A DNA stretch of 20,856 nucleotides from a virus. The notes under the pieces are model-generated. The model worked only from the letters and a program-made list of their open reading frames with translations, had not been told where the DNA came from and made no database searches. A program made the position numbers and the translations under genes. Positions within the stretch are counted from its first letter, which is position 1. Every line of letters starts with the position of its first letter. Of this stretch, positions 1 to 5,631 are shown piece by piece. The DNA lies in the IMG/VR virus record IMGVR_UViG_3300043449_000920, positions 1-20,856 of that record; one strand, given 5' to 3'.

Positions 1-30
1 CTCGTCGCCGCGCTGGAGGCTGCGCCATGA
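1..30 (+). CDS. C-terminal end of an upstream plus-strand gene (partial)
   Basis: Frame 1 reads LVAALEAAP and then a TGA stop at 28-30. The stop overlaps the ATG of the next gene as ATGA, the junction used repeatedly elsewhere in this window. That overlap is the only support for this being the tail of a real gene whose body lies outside the window. Nothing can be said about function. Confidence 0.5.
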   Translation, partial: LVAALEAAP

Positions 31-263
31 CGGAGCATCTGTACGTCGTCCCTGCGGCGCCGGACGCTTCGGTGATCGCGTGCTTGGAGGATGCGCTCGC
101 CCGTGCCCGTGCGGGTGAGGTACTGGGCGTGGGCCTCGTGATGTCCTGTGCTGGGCGCGCTGAGGCCACGTCCTACGCGCTCGGCAGTGGGAGCGTGGCG
201 GCGCTGGTGCTGGCCACTGAGCGTCTCAAGGTGCGGTTGCTCGCCATCGGAGGTGACGAATGA
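27..263 (+). CDS. Small conserved-type phage protein, 78 aa, unknown function
   Basis: This is a short soluble protein beginning MTEHLYVVPAAPD. An alpha-helical stretch (about residues 16-30, CLEDALARARAGE) is followed by a small beta-like segment (VLGVGLVMSCAG) and a second helix (VAALVLATERLKVRLL). The pattern of an 'LEDALARARAGE' helix, then a hydrophobic strand, then an 'AALxxAxERLK' helix is familiar from small uncharacterised phage proteins, but I cannot assign a function. A GGAG-like ribosome-binding site (ctggaggctgcgcc) precedes the ATG. The start overlaps the previous stop and the end overlaps the next start (ATGA at 260-263), so it belongs to a translationally coupled plus-strand operon. 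No membrane segment or catalytic motif is visible. Confidence 0.7.
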   Translation: MTEHLYVVPAAPDASVIACLEDALARARAGEVLGVGLVMSCAGRAEATSYALGSGSVAALVLATERLKVRLLAIGGDE

Positions 264-625
264 AGCCCCCCGGTCATACCTGCCCGCAGATCGATCGGGC
301 ACAGTCGGCCCTCCGCAAACTGGCGTGGCGTGCGGCTGGAGGGTTCGCCATCATCACGCCCGCTGAGGTATGCGATGAGGGTTTGCGTGCGCTCGAGGAG
401 GTCCGCCAAGAGAACCGCCACATGCGCGAGGCGTATACATGGGCGCGTGCCGAGGCCGACCGCGTCGGGCAGGAGCTCGCTGCCGTCCGCGAGCGGGTAC
501 GTGAACTGGAATGGAACGCGGCGCGTCGCGAGTTCATCGACAGCCTGTGTTACGGCGAGACGACCGACCGCGCGCAGCTCATCGAGTACGCGCGCACGCT
601 GCTACGAGACGAGGGCGACCTATGA
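260..625 (+). CDS. Coiled-coil phage protein, 121 aa, unknown function
   Basis: The middle of this protein (about residues 40-100) is strongly helical and charged, with heptad-like spacing (LRALEEVRQENRHMREA, then VGQELAAVRERVRELEW), so a coiled coil is predicted. The C-terminus is acidic. The start overlaps the preceding stop and the stop overlaps the next start, both as ATGA, placing it in the middle of the small plus-strand operon. No enzymatic motif is seen. It could be a small accessory or regulatory protein, but that is a guess. Confidence 0.7.
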   Translation: MKPPGHTCPQIDRAQSALRKLAWRAAGGFAIITPAEVCDEGLRALEEVRQENRHMREAYTWARAEADRVGQELAAVRERVRELEWNAARREFIDSLCYGETTDRAQLIEYARTLLRDEGDL

Positions 626-822
626 CATGCACGCGCTGCGGTAGTCGCCTCGACGTGGAGCAGACAAGCGGCCCGGAGCGCACCGCCCGCAAGCGGCGGC
701 GGGACGTGCGTAAGATGGTCGCTGCGACCGAGTACGTGGTTCGGCGCCGGCGGTGCGTCGGCTGCGGTCAGGTCGTCCACACCGTCGAGGTGGAGATCAC
801 CGATCCCGCGCCAGCGCCTTGA
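622..822 (+). CDS. Small zinc-ribbon protein, 66 aa
   Basis: The protein has two CxxC knuckles: CTRC near residues 3-6 and CVGC around residue 47. A basic segment (KRRRDVRK) lies between them and an acidic strand follows the second pair. Four cysteines with this spacing are typical of a zinc ribbon, a fold often used to contact DNA, RNA or protein partners. I chose the ATG at 622 because it overlaps the preceding stop (ATGA) and starts just before the first knuckle; a longer upstream reading in the same frame would overlap the coiled-coil gene. It is the last gene of the plus-strand operon, and its final 26 bp overlap the end of the convergent minus-strand gene. The specific function is unknown. 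Confidence 0.7.
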   Translation: MTCTRCGSRLDVEQTSGPERTARKRRRDVRKMVAATEYVVRRRRCVGCGQVVHTVEVEITDPAPAP

Positions 823-1426
823 TCTGCTTCTCGGCGCGGGTCAGGCGCTCGTCCAGCTCCTCGACGCCTGGAGAGTCGGGACGGATCACCGTCCCCACTT
901 TCCGGGTCGTGTCGCTTAGGCGTCGGTCGATCGCGTCGATGCGCTTCTCGAGCGCAGCGTGTGCGGTCTGACAGGGGGGAGGCGAGGCGCCTCCGTGTCC
1001 TGCCATGTCACGCTCAAGCCTGATCCGCTCAAGCGCCTGCTGGTGTTTCTGTTCGCTGTACTGCGTCCAGAACTTCCAGCCGGCGCCACCGCCCAGCACC
1101 ATGACGAGCAGGACGGCGAGCATGAGCATCGGGTTACCGCCGGCCATGCCCTCGATCTGCGCGAGGTCAGGCGGCGCGTCGGGGAGAAGTACCTGCGTCT
1201 GCTGATCCTCGGAGACAGGAGATGTGCCTTTGGGAAGATCCGCGGGAACGGCAGACGCAGGAGAGGTAGGAGTCGGCAGAGGCTCGTCGGGCGTGTCCGT
1301 GAGAGGCTCCATGTCGGCTCCGTAGTAGGTACGAAAGGTGACGCCCGCAGGGATGTCGCAGTCGCGTAGGGTCGCCGCCGTTCCCGGCTCGACCTCGACT
1401 ACGTCCCCCGGTGCTGGGCATGTCAC
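797..1426 (-). CDS. Membrane-anchored coiled-coil protein, 209 aa; last gene of the late operon
   Basis: The N-terminal ~95 residues form a compact cysteine-containing segment followed by a Pro/Thr/Asp-rich linker. A hydrophobic segment at about residues 100-116 (LMLAVLLVMVLGGGAG) looks like one transmembrane helix. The C-terminal ~90 residues are charged and helical (QQALERIRLERD, then ALEKRIDAIDRRL and LDERLTRAEKQIKAL), suggesting a coiled coil. The start is GTG, overlapping the previous stop as GTGA. A membrane anchor with a coiled coil close to the lysis genes recalls an inner-membrane spanin, but the helix is internal rather than N-terminal and no o-spanin lipobox partner was found, so I leave it unassigned. 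Its end overlaps the plus-strand zinc-ribbon gene by 26 bp. Confidence 0.75.
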   Translation of the reverse strand: MTCPAPGDVVEVEPGTAATLRDCDIPAGVTFRTYYGADMEPLTDTPDEPLPTPTSPASAVPADLPKGTSPVSEDQQTQVLLPDAPPDLAQIEGMAGGNPMLMLAVLLVMVLGGGAGWKFWTQYSEQKHQQALERIRLERDMAGHGGASPPPCQTAHAALEKRIDAIDRRLSDTTRKVGTVIRPDSPGVEELDERLTRAEKQIKALARDR

Positions 1427-1764
1427 GTCGGGATGAAAATGATCTCGTAATTGACCGAGGCGCTGTCGGAGAACAGCGCCAGCGTGTGCGCGCCCTGGAA
1501 CCCGCTGTGGGCGCTGCTGTCCGCCTTGATCGTCAGCGGCTCGCCGATCGTGAAGAACTCAGACGGCGCAGCACCGTCCTGCGTCAACGTGGAGGCGAAC
1601 GATACCCGGAGCGCCTTCGACGACTTGTCTCGGTTGTGGAGGATGACTGCGACACCTGGGACGCTCGGGATGGTCACGAGCTGACAGGTATTGACGCTCG
1701 ATGGCGTCGTCCCCGAGTGGACGAATGGGATCGCTGGCAGCGTCGAGAGGTTGACGGCGGGCAT
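1423..1764 (-). CDS. Unknown phage protein, 113 aa, beta-rich
   Basis: Beginning MPAVNLSTLP, this protein is predicted to be largely beta-stranded, with alternating hydrophobics (VAVILHNRD, LRVSFASTL, HTLALFSDSASVNYEIIFIP). It has no membrane segment or catalytic motif. I chose the ATG at 1764 because it overlaps the upstream stop as TGATG, although an in-frame ATG 15 nt earlier exists. It follows the adhesin gene and may be a small virion or tail-tip component, but that rests only on position and on its beta-rich character. Confidence 0.65.
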   Translation of the reverse strand: MPAVNLSTLPAIPFVHSGTTPSSVNTCQLVTIPSVPGVAVILHNRDKSSKALRVSFASTLTQDGAAPSEFFTIGEPLTIKADSSAHSGFQGAHTLALFSDSASVNYEIIFIPT

Positions 1765-1961
1765 CAGACCGCCCGCCATGCGGTGATGGACCCGTCAGCA
1801 TCCTCAGTCACGACGCACGGGACAGTCCACCCCTCGGCGTCGGCCTGTGCGCTGTAGACGGGCGGGATGCCCACGAGGTACGCCACGCACGACTCGGAGA
1901 CGGCGACCGAGGTGGCCTCGGAGGCGCTCCACGTCGGCGGGGCGATGAGTAGATCCTGCAT
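1764..1961 (-). CDS. Small unknown protein, 65 aa
   Basis: This is a short protein beginning MQDLLIAPPTW and rich in small and beta-forming residues (SEATSVAVSESCVAYLV). It starts 3 nt after the adhesin stop and its TGA overlaps the next ATG (TGATG), so it is positioned as a translated gene of the late operon. No motif was recognised. It could be an accessory of the adjacent adhesin; this is positional inference only. Confidence 0.55.
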   Translation of the reverse strand: MQDLLIAPPTWSASEATSVAVSESCVAYLVGIPPVYSAQADAEGWTVPCVVTEDADGSITAWRAV

Positions 1962-1964
1962 GGC

Positions 1965-2849
1965 TTAGCCTCCGAAGCTCACGAGACAGACAGTGCCGGC
2001 GGTGCCCGTCGTGCCGGTCGTGCCGGAGCCGATGCCCGTGCCGCCTGCGCCGCCGTTGGCCGTCACCACGCCGCACTGCGAGGTGGGCGTGTTGGTGATG
2101 ATCCACACGATCCCGCCACCACCGCCACCGCCGCCTCCAGCGCCACCGAGGGTAGCCGTGCCCGAGGCGTTCTCGCCAGCGCCACCGTTCGCGGCGATCG
2201 TGCCGCTGTTCGCAAGCGTAGCCGCAGCCAGCCACACGATCCCGGCGCCACCGCCACCGCGCCCGCTGACAGGCGTGTCCGTGTTGACGATGCAGCCGCC
2301 GCCACCACCACCAGCGCCGCCGTTGAACGCCGACGCGCCGTACCGGCCCTGCTGCCAGTGCCCCGCAGCGCGCACGAGCGGCGTGGGAGCAGCCGCTCCA
2401 CCGCCCGCGCCACCGAGGTAGGCGCCCGAGCCCTGCCCACCAGCGCCGCCCGTAGGCGCAGCCCCGGTATCGTTAGGCGAGCTGCCGCCACCCGAGCCCC
2501 CGCCCGGGTTGCCGCTGCCCGTCGTGTTGCGCGAGGTGCCACCCGCACCCGCCGCGCCACCGAGCCACTGACGCGCCGTCCAACCAGCGCCGCCAGCAGA
2601 CCCAGCGTTGCCATTGTCGTTGTACGAGCCGCCCGCGTCGATCGTACAGGTGCCCTTGACGTACGTGCGGTAGCCAGCCGGCTTGTACACGCCGCCCGAA
2701 GGGATCGTCAGCGTCTGCCACTGGCGCTCCGTCGTCGCGGTGTAGGTGCCCACGACGGAGAGGACGCCGTCCCCACCGTTGCCGTACATGCCCGTGACGG
2801 TCGTACCAGCGGAGGCGCCCGCAACGCTCGGGTAGACCTGGGTGCTCAT
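1965..2849 (-). CDS. Polyglycine-rich tail adhesin / receptor-binding protein candidate, 294 aa
   Basis: After an ordinary N-terminal domain of about 75 residues (MSTQVYPSVAGASAG, then WQTLTIPSGGVYKPAGYRTYVKGTCTI), the rest is dominated by Gly/Ala runs (GGAGGAGW-like, GGAGGGGGG, GGGGAGIVWLAAATL, GGGGGGGGGIVWII), separated by short strands and variable loops. Glycine runs alternating with hydrophobic strands and exposed loops resemble the polyglycine-II sandwich described for the gp38-type tip adhesins of T-even-like phages (for example S16), where loops between the glycine helices bind the receptor. That analogy is structural inference, not detected homology. The N-terminus (TYVKGTCTIDAGGSYNDNG) resembles phage fibre 'glycine-rich' domains. 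It starts with an ATGA overlap on the upstream gene and lies after the lysis genes. Confidence 0.7.
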   Translation of the reverse strand: MSTQVYPSVAGASAGTTVTGMYGNGGDGVLSVVGTYTATTERQWQTLTIPSGGVYKPAGYRTYVKGTCTIDAGGSYNDNGNAGSAGGAGWTARQWLGGAAGAGGTSRNTTGSGNPGGGSGGGSSPNDTGAAPTGGAGGQGSGAYLGGAGGGAAAPTPLVRAAGHWQQGRYGASAFNGGAGGGGGGCIVNTDTPVSGRGGGGAGIVWLAAATLANSGTIAANGGAGENASGTATLGGAGGGGGGGGGIVWIITNTPTSQCGVVTANGGAGGTGIGSGTTGTTGTAGTVCLVSFGG

Positions 2850-3220
2850 GCGAGCACGCGGTAGACGACGACGTAGTCGTAGACGTTGTCGGCGCCGGCG
2901 TTGGGCGTCGGGAGCAGGTAGAGCTTCCCGTTTTCGTAGGTGTTCGACACCGCGCCCTGCGCCTCCACGTCGAACAGGTCAGCGATCGGCGTAGCCGACC
3001 CCTGGAACACCATGTCGATGTTCCCGGCGGTGCCGCCGGGGACGCGGTGGATACGCGGCGTGCTGGTCGTGGCGCTTCCCGCCGTGTGCTTGAGCGACAC
3101 GCGCTCGAGCTGCACGACCTTGACCGAGTCGCCGCAGGTGATCTCGATCGCGGTCGCAGCGCCGACCGAGGTGGCCGAGCCAGTGACTACCTGCGGGATG
3201 TTGTACACGGGCGTCGGCAT
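2846..3220 (-). CDS. Putative virion/tail-fibre-associated protein, 124 aa
   Basis: This is a beta-rich protein of small polar residues (MPTPVYNIPQVVTGSATS, VKVVQLERVSLKH, NVYDYVVVYRVLA). The composition resembles structural phage proteins and no enzyme motif is seen. Its translation-start region (TGAGGTAGACC before the ATG) is identical to that of the major tail tube gene, which suggests efficient expression. It overlaps the adhesin start by 4 nt (ATGA), so the two are probably translated together. It could be an adhesin partner, a decoration protein or a fibre-base protein; the sequence does not decide. Confidence 0.65.
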   Translation of the reverse strand: MPTPVYNIPQVVTGSATSVGAATAIEITCGDSVKVVQLERVSLKHTAGSATTSTPRIHRVPGGTAGNIDMVFQGSATPIADLFDVEAQGAVSNTYENGKLYLLPTPNAGADNVYDYVVVYRVLA

Positions 3221-3231
3221 GGTCTACCTCA
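3216..3231 (-). repeat. Copy 1 of a 16-nt identical translation-initiation region
   Basis: The 16 nt here are identical to 14379-14394. Read on the minus strand, the unit holds an upstream TGA stop merged with a GAGG Shine-Dalgarno, a short spacer, the ATG and the first bases of the proline codon. Here it starts the 124-aa gene at 2846-3220. Confidence 0.85.
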
Positions 3232-3414
3232 GTCGAGAAGGGCGAAGGCGATGGACTTGCTCAGGCCGAGGAGGTGCTTCACGAGCTTCTTTCCCTCGTC
3301 GGGATCGAGGCGCACGACACCATCGGTGTCCTTGCGAAGCGCGCCCTGAAGATGGTTGATCAGCTGCATCGCCTCGACGGCGATCTCGGCGGCTTCGGAC
3401 GGGTCGATCTTCAT
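3229..3414 (-). CDS. Small helical protein next to the endolysin, 61 aa
   Basis: The protein starts MKIDPSEAAEIAVEAMQLINHL and is predicted to be almost entirely helical, with an acidic N-terminal half and a more basic C-terminal helix (GKKLVKHLLGLSKSIAFALL). The ATG at 3414 overlaps the endolysin stop as ATGA and is preceded by an AAGGGGA Shine-Dalgarno, so I prefer it to the much longer upstream start, which would overlap the endolysin extensively. There is no convincing membrane helix. Coupling to the endolysin suggests a role in lysis or simply shared timing; function unknown. Confidence 0.65.
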   Translation of the reverse strand: MKIDPSEAAEIAVEAMQLINHLQGALRKDTDGVVRLDPDEGKKLVKHLLGLSKSIAFALLD

Positions 3415-3890
3415 CGCTTGATCCCCTTGACGAAGGGAGTGTATCGCCCCGCGCCGTCGTATACGAGACCTTGCATGCACTGCGCATCGGGGCGCCATGG
3501 AGCACCCAGCGACACATGCACCCACGTATACGGGCGATCGGGAGAGGACTTCTCGAGGATGCACTGTCCGAAGTGCAGCCCGCTGTCCTCGATGATCCAG
3601 CGGTGCAGCTCCTCCACCGTGACCGAGGGCGCCGATATGTCGGCTGCCTCCCCCTTGAGGTGCTGACTCGTCTTCGACCCGCCGACCTTCGCGTTGACAC
3701 TCTTGCCCCGGAAGGCACTCGTCACTTTCAACGGGCCGAACTTCGCGCGGATCGGCTCGAGGAGGGTCTTCGCCAGCGCAGTGAGCGCGTGCCGATACTG
3801 CTCGGCCTCGGCGGTGTTCGCCGCCTGGAGCGCCGTCTGTCCCGTGCGGGTCAGCTCAGCCCATGAGAAGTGAGGCGATACATCACTCAT
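3411..3890 (-). CDS. Endolysin, M15-type zinc peptidase, 159 aa
   Basis: The protein matches the phage M15 (VanY/M15_3-type) peptidase plan. An N-terminal HFSWAEL motif is followed by a helical region, then TSAFRGKSVNAKVGG, then the zinc motif SQHLKGEAADI (His77 and Asp84), and a second metal-side motif WVHVSL (His125). These enzymes cut peptide bonds in peptidoglycan (D-Ala-D-Ala or L-Ala-D-Glu linkages) at the end of infection. The length matches single-domain enzymes; no separate cell-wall-binding domain and no signal peptide are visible, so release should depend on a holin. The gene overlaps the preceding holin-like gene by 8 nt and the next small gene by 4 nt (ATGA). The exact bond specificity cannot be read from sequence. 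Confidence 0.9.
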   Translation of the reverse strand: MSDVSPHFSWAELTRTGQTALQAANTAEAEQYRHALTALAKTLLEPIRAKFGPLKVTSAFRGKSVNAKVGGSKTSQHLKGEAADISAPSVTVEELHRWIIEDSGLHFGQCILEKSSPDRPYTWVHVSLGAPWRPDAQCMQGLVYDGAGRYTPFVKGIKR

Positions 3891-4119
3891 GTGTCACCGC
3901 TGCGACAGGCGGCGTAAGGGTCACGCCGGACGTGGATACCTGGATGCCGGCGAGAGCGAGGATCCCGAGGAGGGCGAGGACGCCGAGTACCCGGATGTCC
4001 TGCCGCAGCCCGTCAAGCGCGCCGGTAAACTGCCGCGTCTGCTCCGTGCGGTCGAGGCTCGTCTGCTTCATGTGCTGCGCGAAAAGCGCGGCGAGGGCGC
4101 TGCTCTCGGGCTCGTTCAT
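3883..4119 (-). CDS. Holin-like membrane protein, 78 aa
   Basis: This short protein has a charged N-terminal half (MNEPESSALAALFAQHMKQTS), one clear hydrophobic helix at about residues 44-61 (VLGVLALLGILALAGIQV) and a short polar tail. Small size, a single transmembrane helix and an 8-nt overlap with the M15 endolysin start fit a holin or holin-like lysis regulator that permeabilises the inner membrane. A strong Shine-Dalgarno (AGGAGG, 5-nt spacer) precedes the ATG, and a candidate extended -10 promoter lies just upstream. It could instead be an antiholin or pinholin, or an i-spanin-like anchor; the assignment rests on size, topology and neighbours. Confidence 0.7.
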   Translation of the reverse strand: MNEPESSALAALFAQHMKQTSLDRTEQTRQFTGALDGLRQDIRVLGVLALLGILALAGIQVSTSGVTLTPPVAAVTHE

Positions 4120-4136
4120 GCGGGCCTCCTGCGCGC

Positions 4137-4145
4137 TTTATAGCA
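4137..4145 (-). promoter_or_regulatory. Candidate extended -10 promoter upstream of the holin
   Basis: The minus strand reads TGCTATAAA, which fits the extended -10 form TGnTATAAT except for the last base. No good -35 hexamer is seen at the usual distance, as is allowed for extended -10 promoters. Transcription would start about 17 nt before the holin ATG, leaving a short leader with the AGGAGG site. The element also sits in the loop of a GCGCG/CGCGC inverted repeat (4131-4135 with 4146-4150), which could bind a protein or fold in the late transcript. Confidence 0.35.
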
Positions 4146-4175
4146 CGCGCTCAGGCGCAGATACGCACCAGCAGA

Positions 4176-4451
4176 CTACGGGTAGAGCGCAGCGTCAAGC
4201 GCCTGCACCTGCGCCGGCGACAGCGATCCTCGCTCGACGTTGAGCGCCTCAAGCACAGCCCCGTCCTCGGTCGCAGAGATCGGGTAGCGGCGCAGCGCAT
4301 CGGGTGCAGACTCACGCCACACGGCCCATCCTGCGATCGTCGCAGACGCCGGCGTGTCCTGTCCCTCCCGCTGCGTCGAGTCCCACACGAGGGCGACGTA
4401 TGCGTAGGGATCACCGATGATCGCGCGGAGCAGGGCGAGGTCGAGTGTCAT
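4176..4451 (-). CDS. Small unknown protein, 91 aa
   Basis: The protein starts MTLDLALLRAIIGDPYAYVALVW and has a short aromatic beta stretch (IAGWAVWRES) and a C-terminal helical part (SLSPAQVQALDAALYP). I chose the ATG at 4451, 8 nt after the fibre stop, over a start 75 nt further upstream that would overlap the fibre gene. It lies between the tail fibre and the holin-like gene. Small genes after tail fibres can encode fibre-assembly chaperones, but no family signature was recognised here. Confidence 0.6.
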   Translation of the reverse strand: MTLDLALLRAIIGDPYAYVALVWDSTQREGQDTPASATIAGWAVWRESAPDALRRYPISATEDGAVLEALNVERGSLSPAQVQALDAALYP

Positions 4452-4459
4452 GTCGTGTC

Positions 4460-5629
4460 CTATGGCAGATAGCCGACGCGCAGGAAGCCCGCCGCCCATC
4501 GGTTCGCGTTCGTCCGGGTCACGCACTGGAAGCCGGCTCGCAGGAGGACGCTGCTACGTGGGAGCGTCCCCGTGATCGTGCCGCTCTTGAGCAGCGTCGT
4601 CCTCGGGTAATTCCAGACCTCGTACGAGAGCTCTGTGCCAGCGGCGTTCACTGCGATGCACACGTAGATGTCCGTTGGCGTCGTGAAGCTGGCCGAGCCC
4701 ACCGTCGTATCCGTCACCGTCTGCGCGGTGCCGTTCGCCGTCACGATCTTGAGGGTCGTGTCACTGGCCGACGTGGAGTACCGGAGGAGCAGACAGTCCG
4801 CGACCACGCCGTCTGTCAGCGCCGTCGTCCACGCGCCCGACGACTGTAGCCCCCACCATGCCGAGATGTTCCCGGCGTTGTTCACGCGCAGAATGCAGTC
4901 GAGGTACGGCGTGCTGGTGATCGAGGCCCGCGCCGTCTTCGCTGCGTAGCACGCGACGTTGTTCGTCGTCGTGCTGGTCTGGACGTAGTACCCGCCCGTC
5001 TGCGTCGTGTTGTTACCGCCGGCGCCGACGTTGTCGAGATCGCCGGCCACGGCGCCCTCGACGCTCGGGAAGGCACCGCCGCCGAACGTGCGCGCCTGCG
5101 AGCCGGACAGCACCAGCGTGTACCCGATGCCCCACCTCGGCACCCATACGACATTGCCGAGCGGATCGTGCCCGATGACATACGTCCCGTCGTTGCGGTA
5201 CGGCGTCGGCAGGGAGGCGATACCGCTCGGACCTGTCGGGCCTGTCGCCCCGGTTGCGCCCGTCTGCCCTGTAGGTCCCTTGATGTTCGCGGTGACCGAC
5301 CACGTCCCGCTCGCCTTCGTGTATACGTCGCCCGTGGCGTCATCAAGGTAGTAGTCGCCATCGACACCCAGCGCACCGGAGGGAGCGCCGGTCCCGTCGT
5401 ACCACGTCGATCCACCGCCACCGCCGCCACCCGACGAGGCGATAGTCAGCTCGACCTCCTCGTTCGCCGGATCGTCCACCATCGTGTACGAGATGCCGGT
5501 CCCGGCGACAAACCGGATCGCGCGGCGCTTGTACTCCGTCGTCCCGCCACCCGTGGCAGGGAGGCGCACAGCCACGCGCGCGTTGCTGTTCGTCTTCGGC
5601 GGCATGAGCGGGCGGCGTGCTGCTGGCAT
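4460..5629 (-). CDS. Tail fibre protein with collagen-like segment, 389 aa
   Basis: The N-terminal ~60 residues form a small beta domain (IRFVAGTGISYTMVDDPANEEVELTI) ending in a seven-glycine linker near residues 67-73. A fibre module follows (GDYYLDDATGDVYTKASGTW, about residues 91-110), which commonly precedes collagen-like repeats in phage fibres. Residues 118-138 form seven Gly-x-y triplets (GPTGQTGATGATGPTGPSG). The C-terminal ~200 residues are beta-rich and resemble a lectin-type jelly roll (YLDCILRVNN, LKIVTANG, TDIYVCIAVNAAGTELSYEVW). This layout fits a trimeric side or tip fibre that binds cell-surface glycans. The gene begins 2 nt after the hub protein stop. The start has no strong Shine-Dalgarno; an in-frame ATG 24 nt later is a possible alternative. 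Confidence 0.8.
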   Translation of the reverse strand: MPAARRPLMPPKTNSNARVAVRLPATGGGTTEYKRRAIRFVAGTGISYTMVDDPANEEVELTIASSGGGGGGGSTWYDGTGAPSGALGVDGDYYLDDATGDVYTKASGTWSVTANIKGPTGQTGATGATGPTGPSGIASLPTPYRNDGTYVIGHDPLGNVVWVPRWGIGYTLVLSGSQARTFGGGAFPSVEGAVAGDLDNVGAGGNNTTQTGGYYVQTSTTTNNVACYAAKTARASITSTPYLDCILRVNNAGNISAWWGLQSSGAWTTALTDGVVADCLLLRYSTSASDTTLKIVTANGTAQTVTDTTVGSASFTTPTDIYVCIAVNAAGTELSYEVWNYPRTTLLKSGTITGTLPRSSVLLRAGFQCVTRTNANRWAAGFLRVGYLP

Positions 5630-5631
5630 GC

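Noticed and set aside
1993-2421. Proline-rich plus-strand frame (PPPPPPPPPAPP-type) that could look like a signalling protein
   Set aside because: It is the reverse reading of glycine codons in the adhesin gene.
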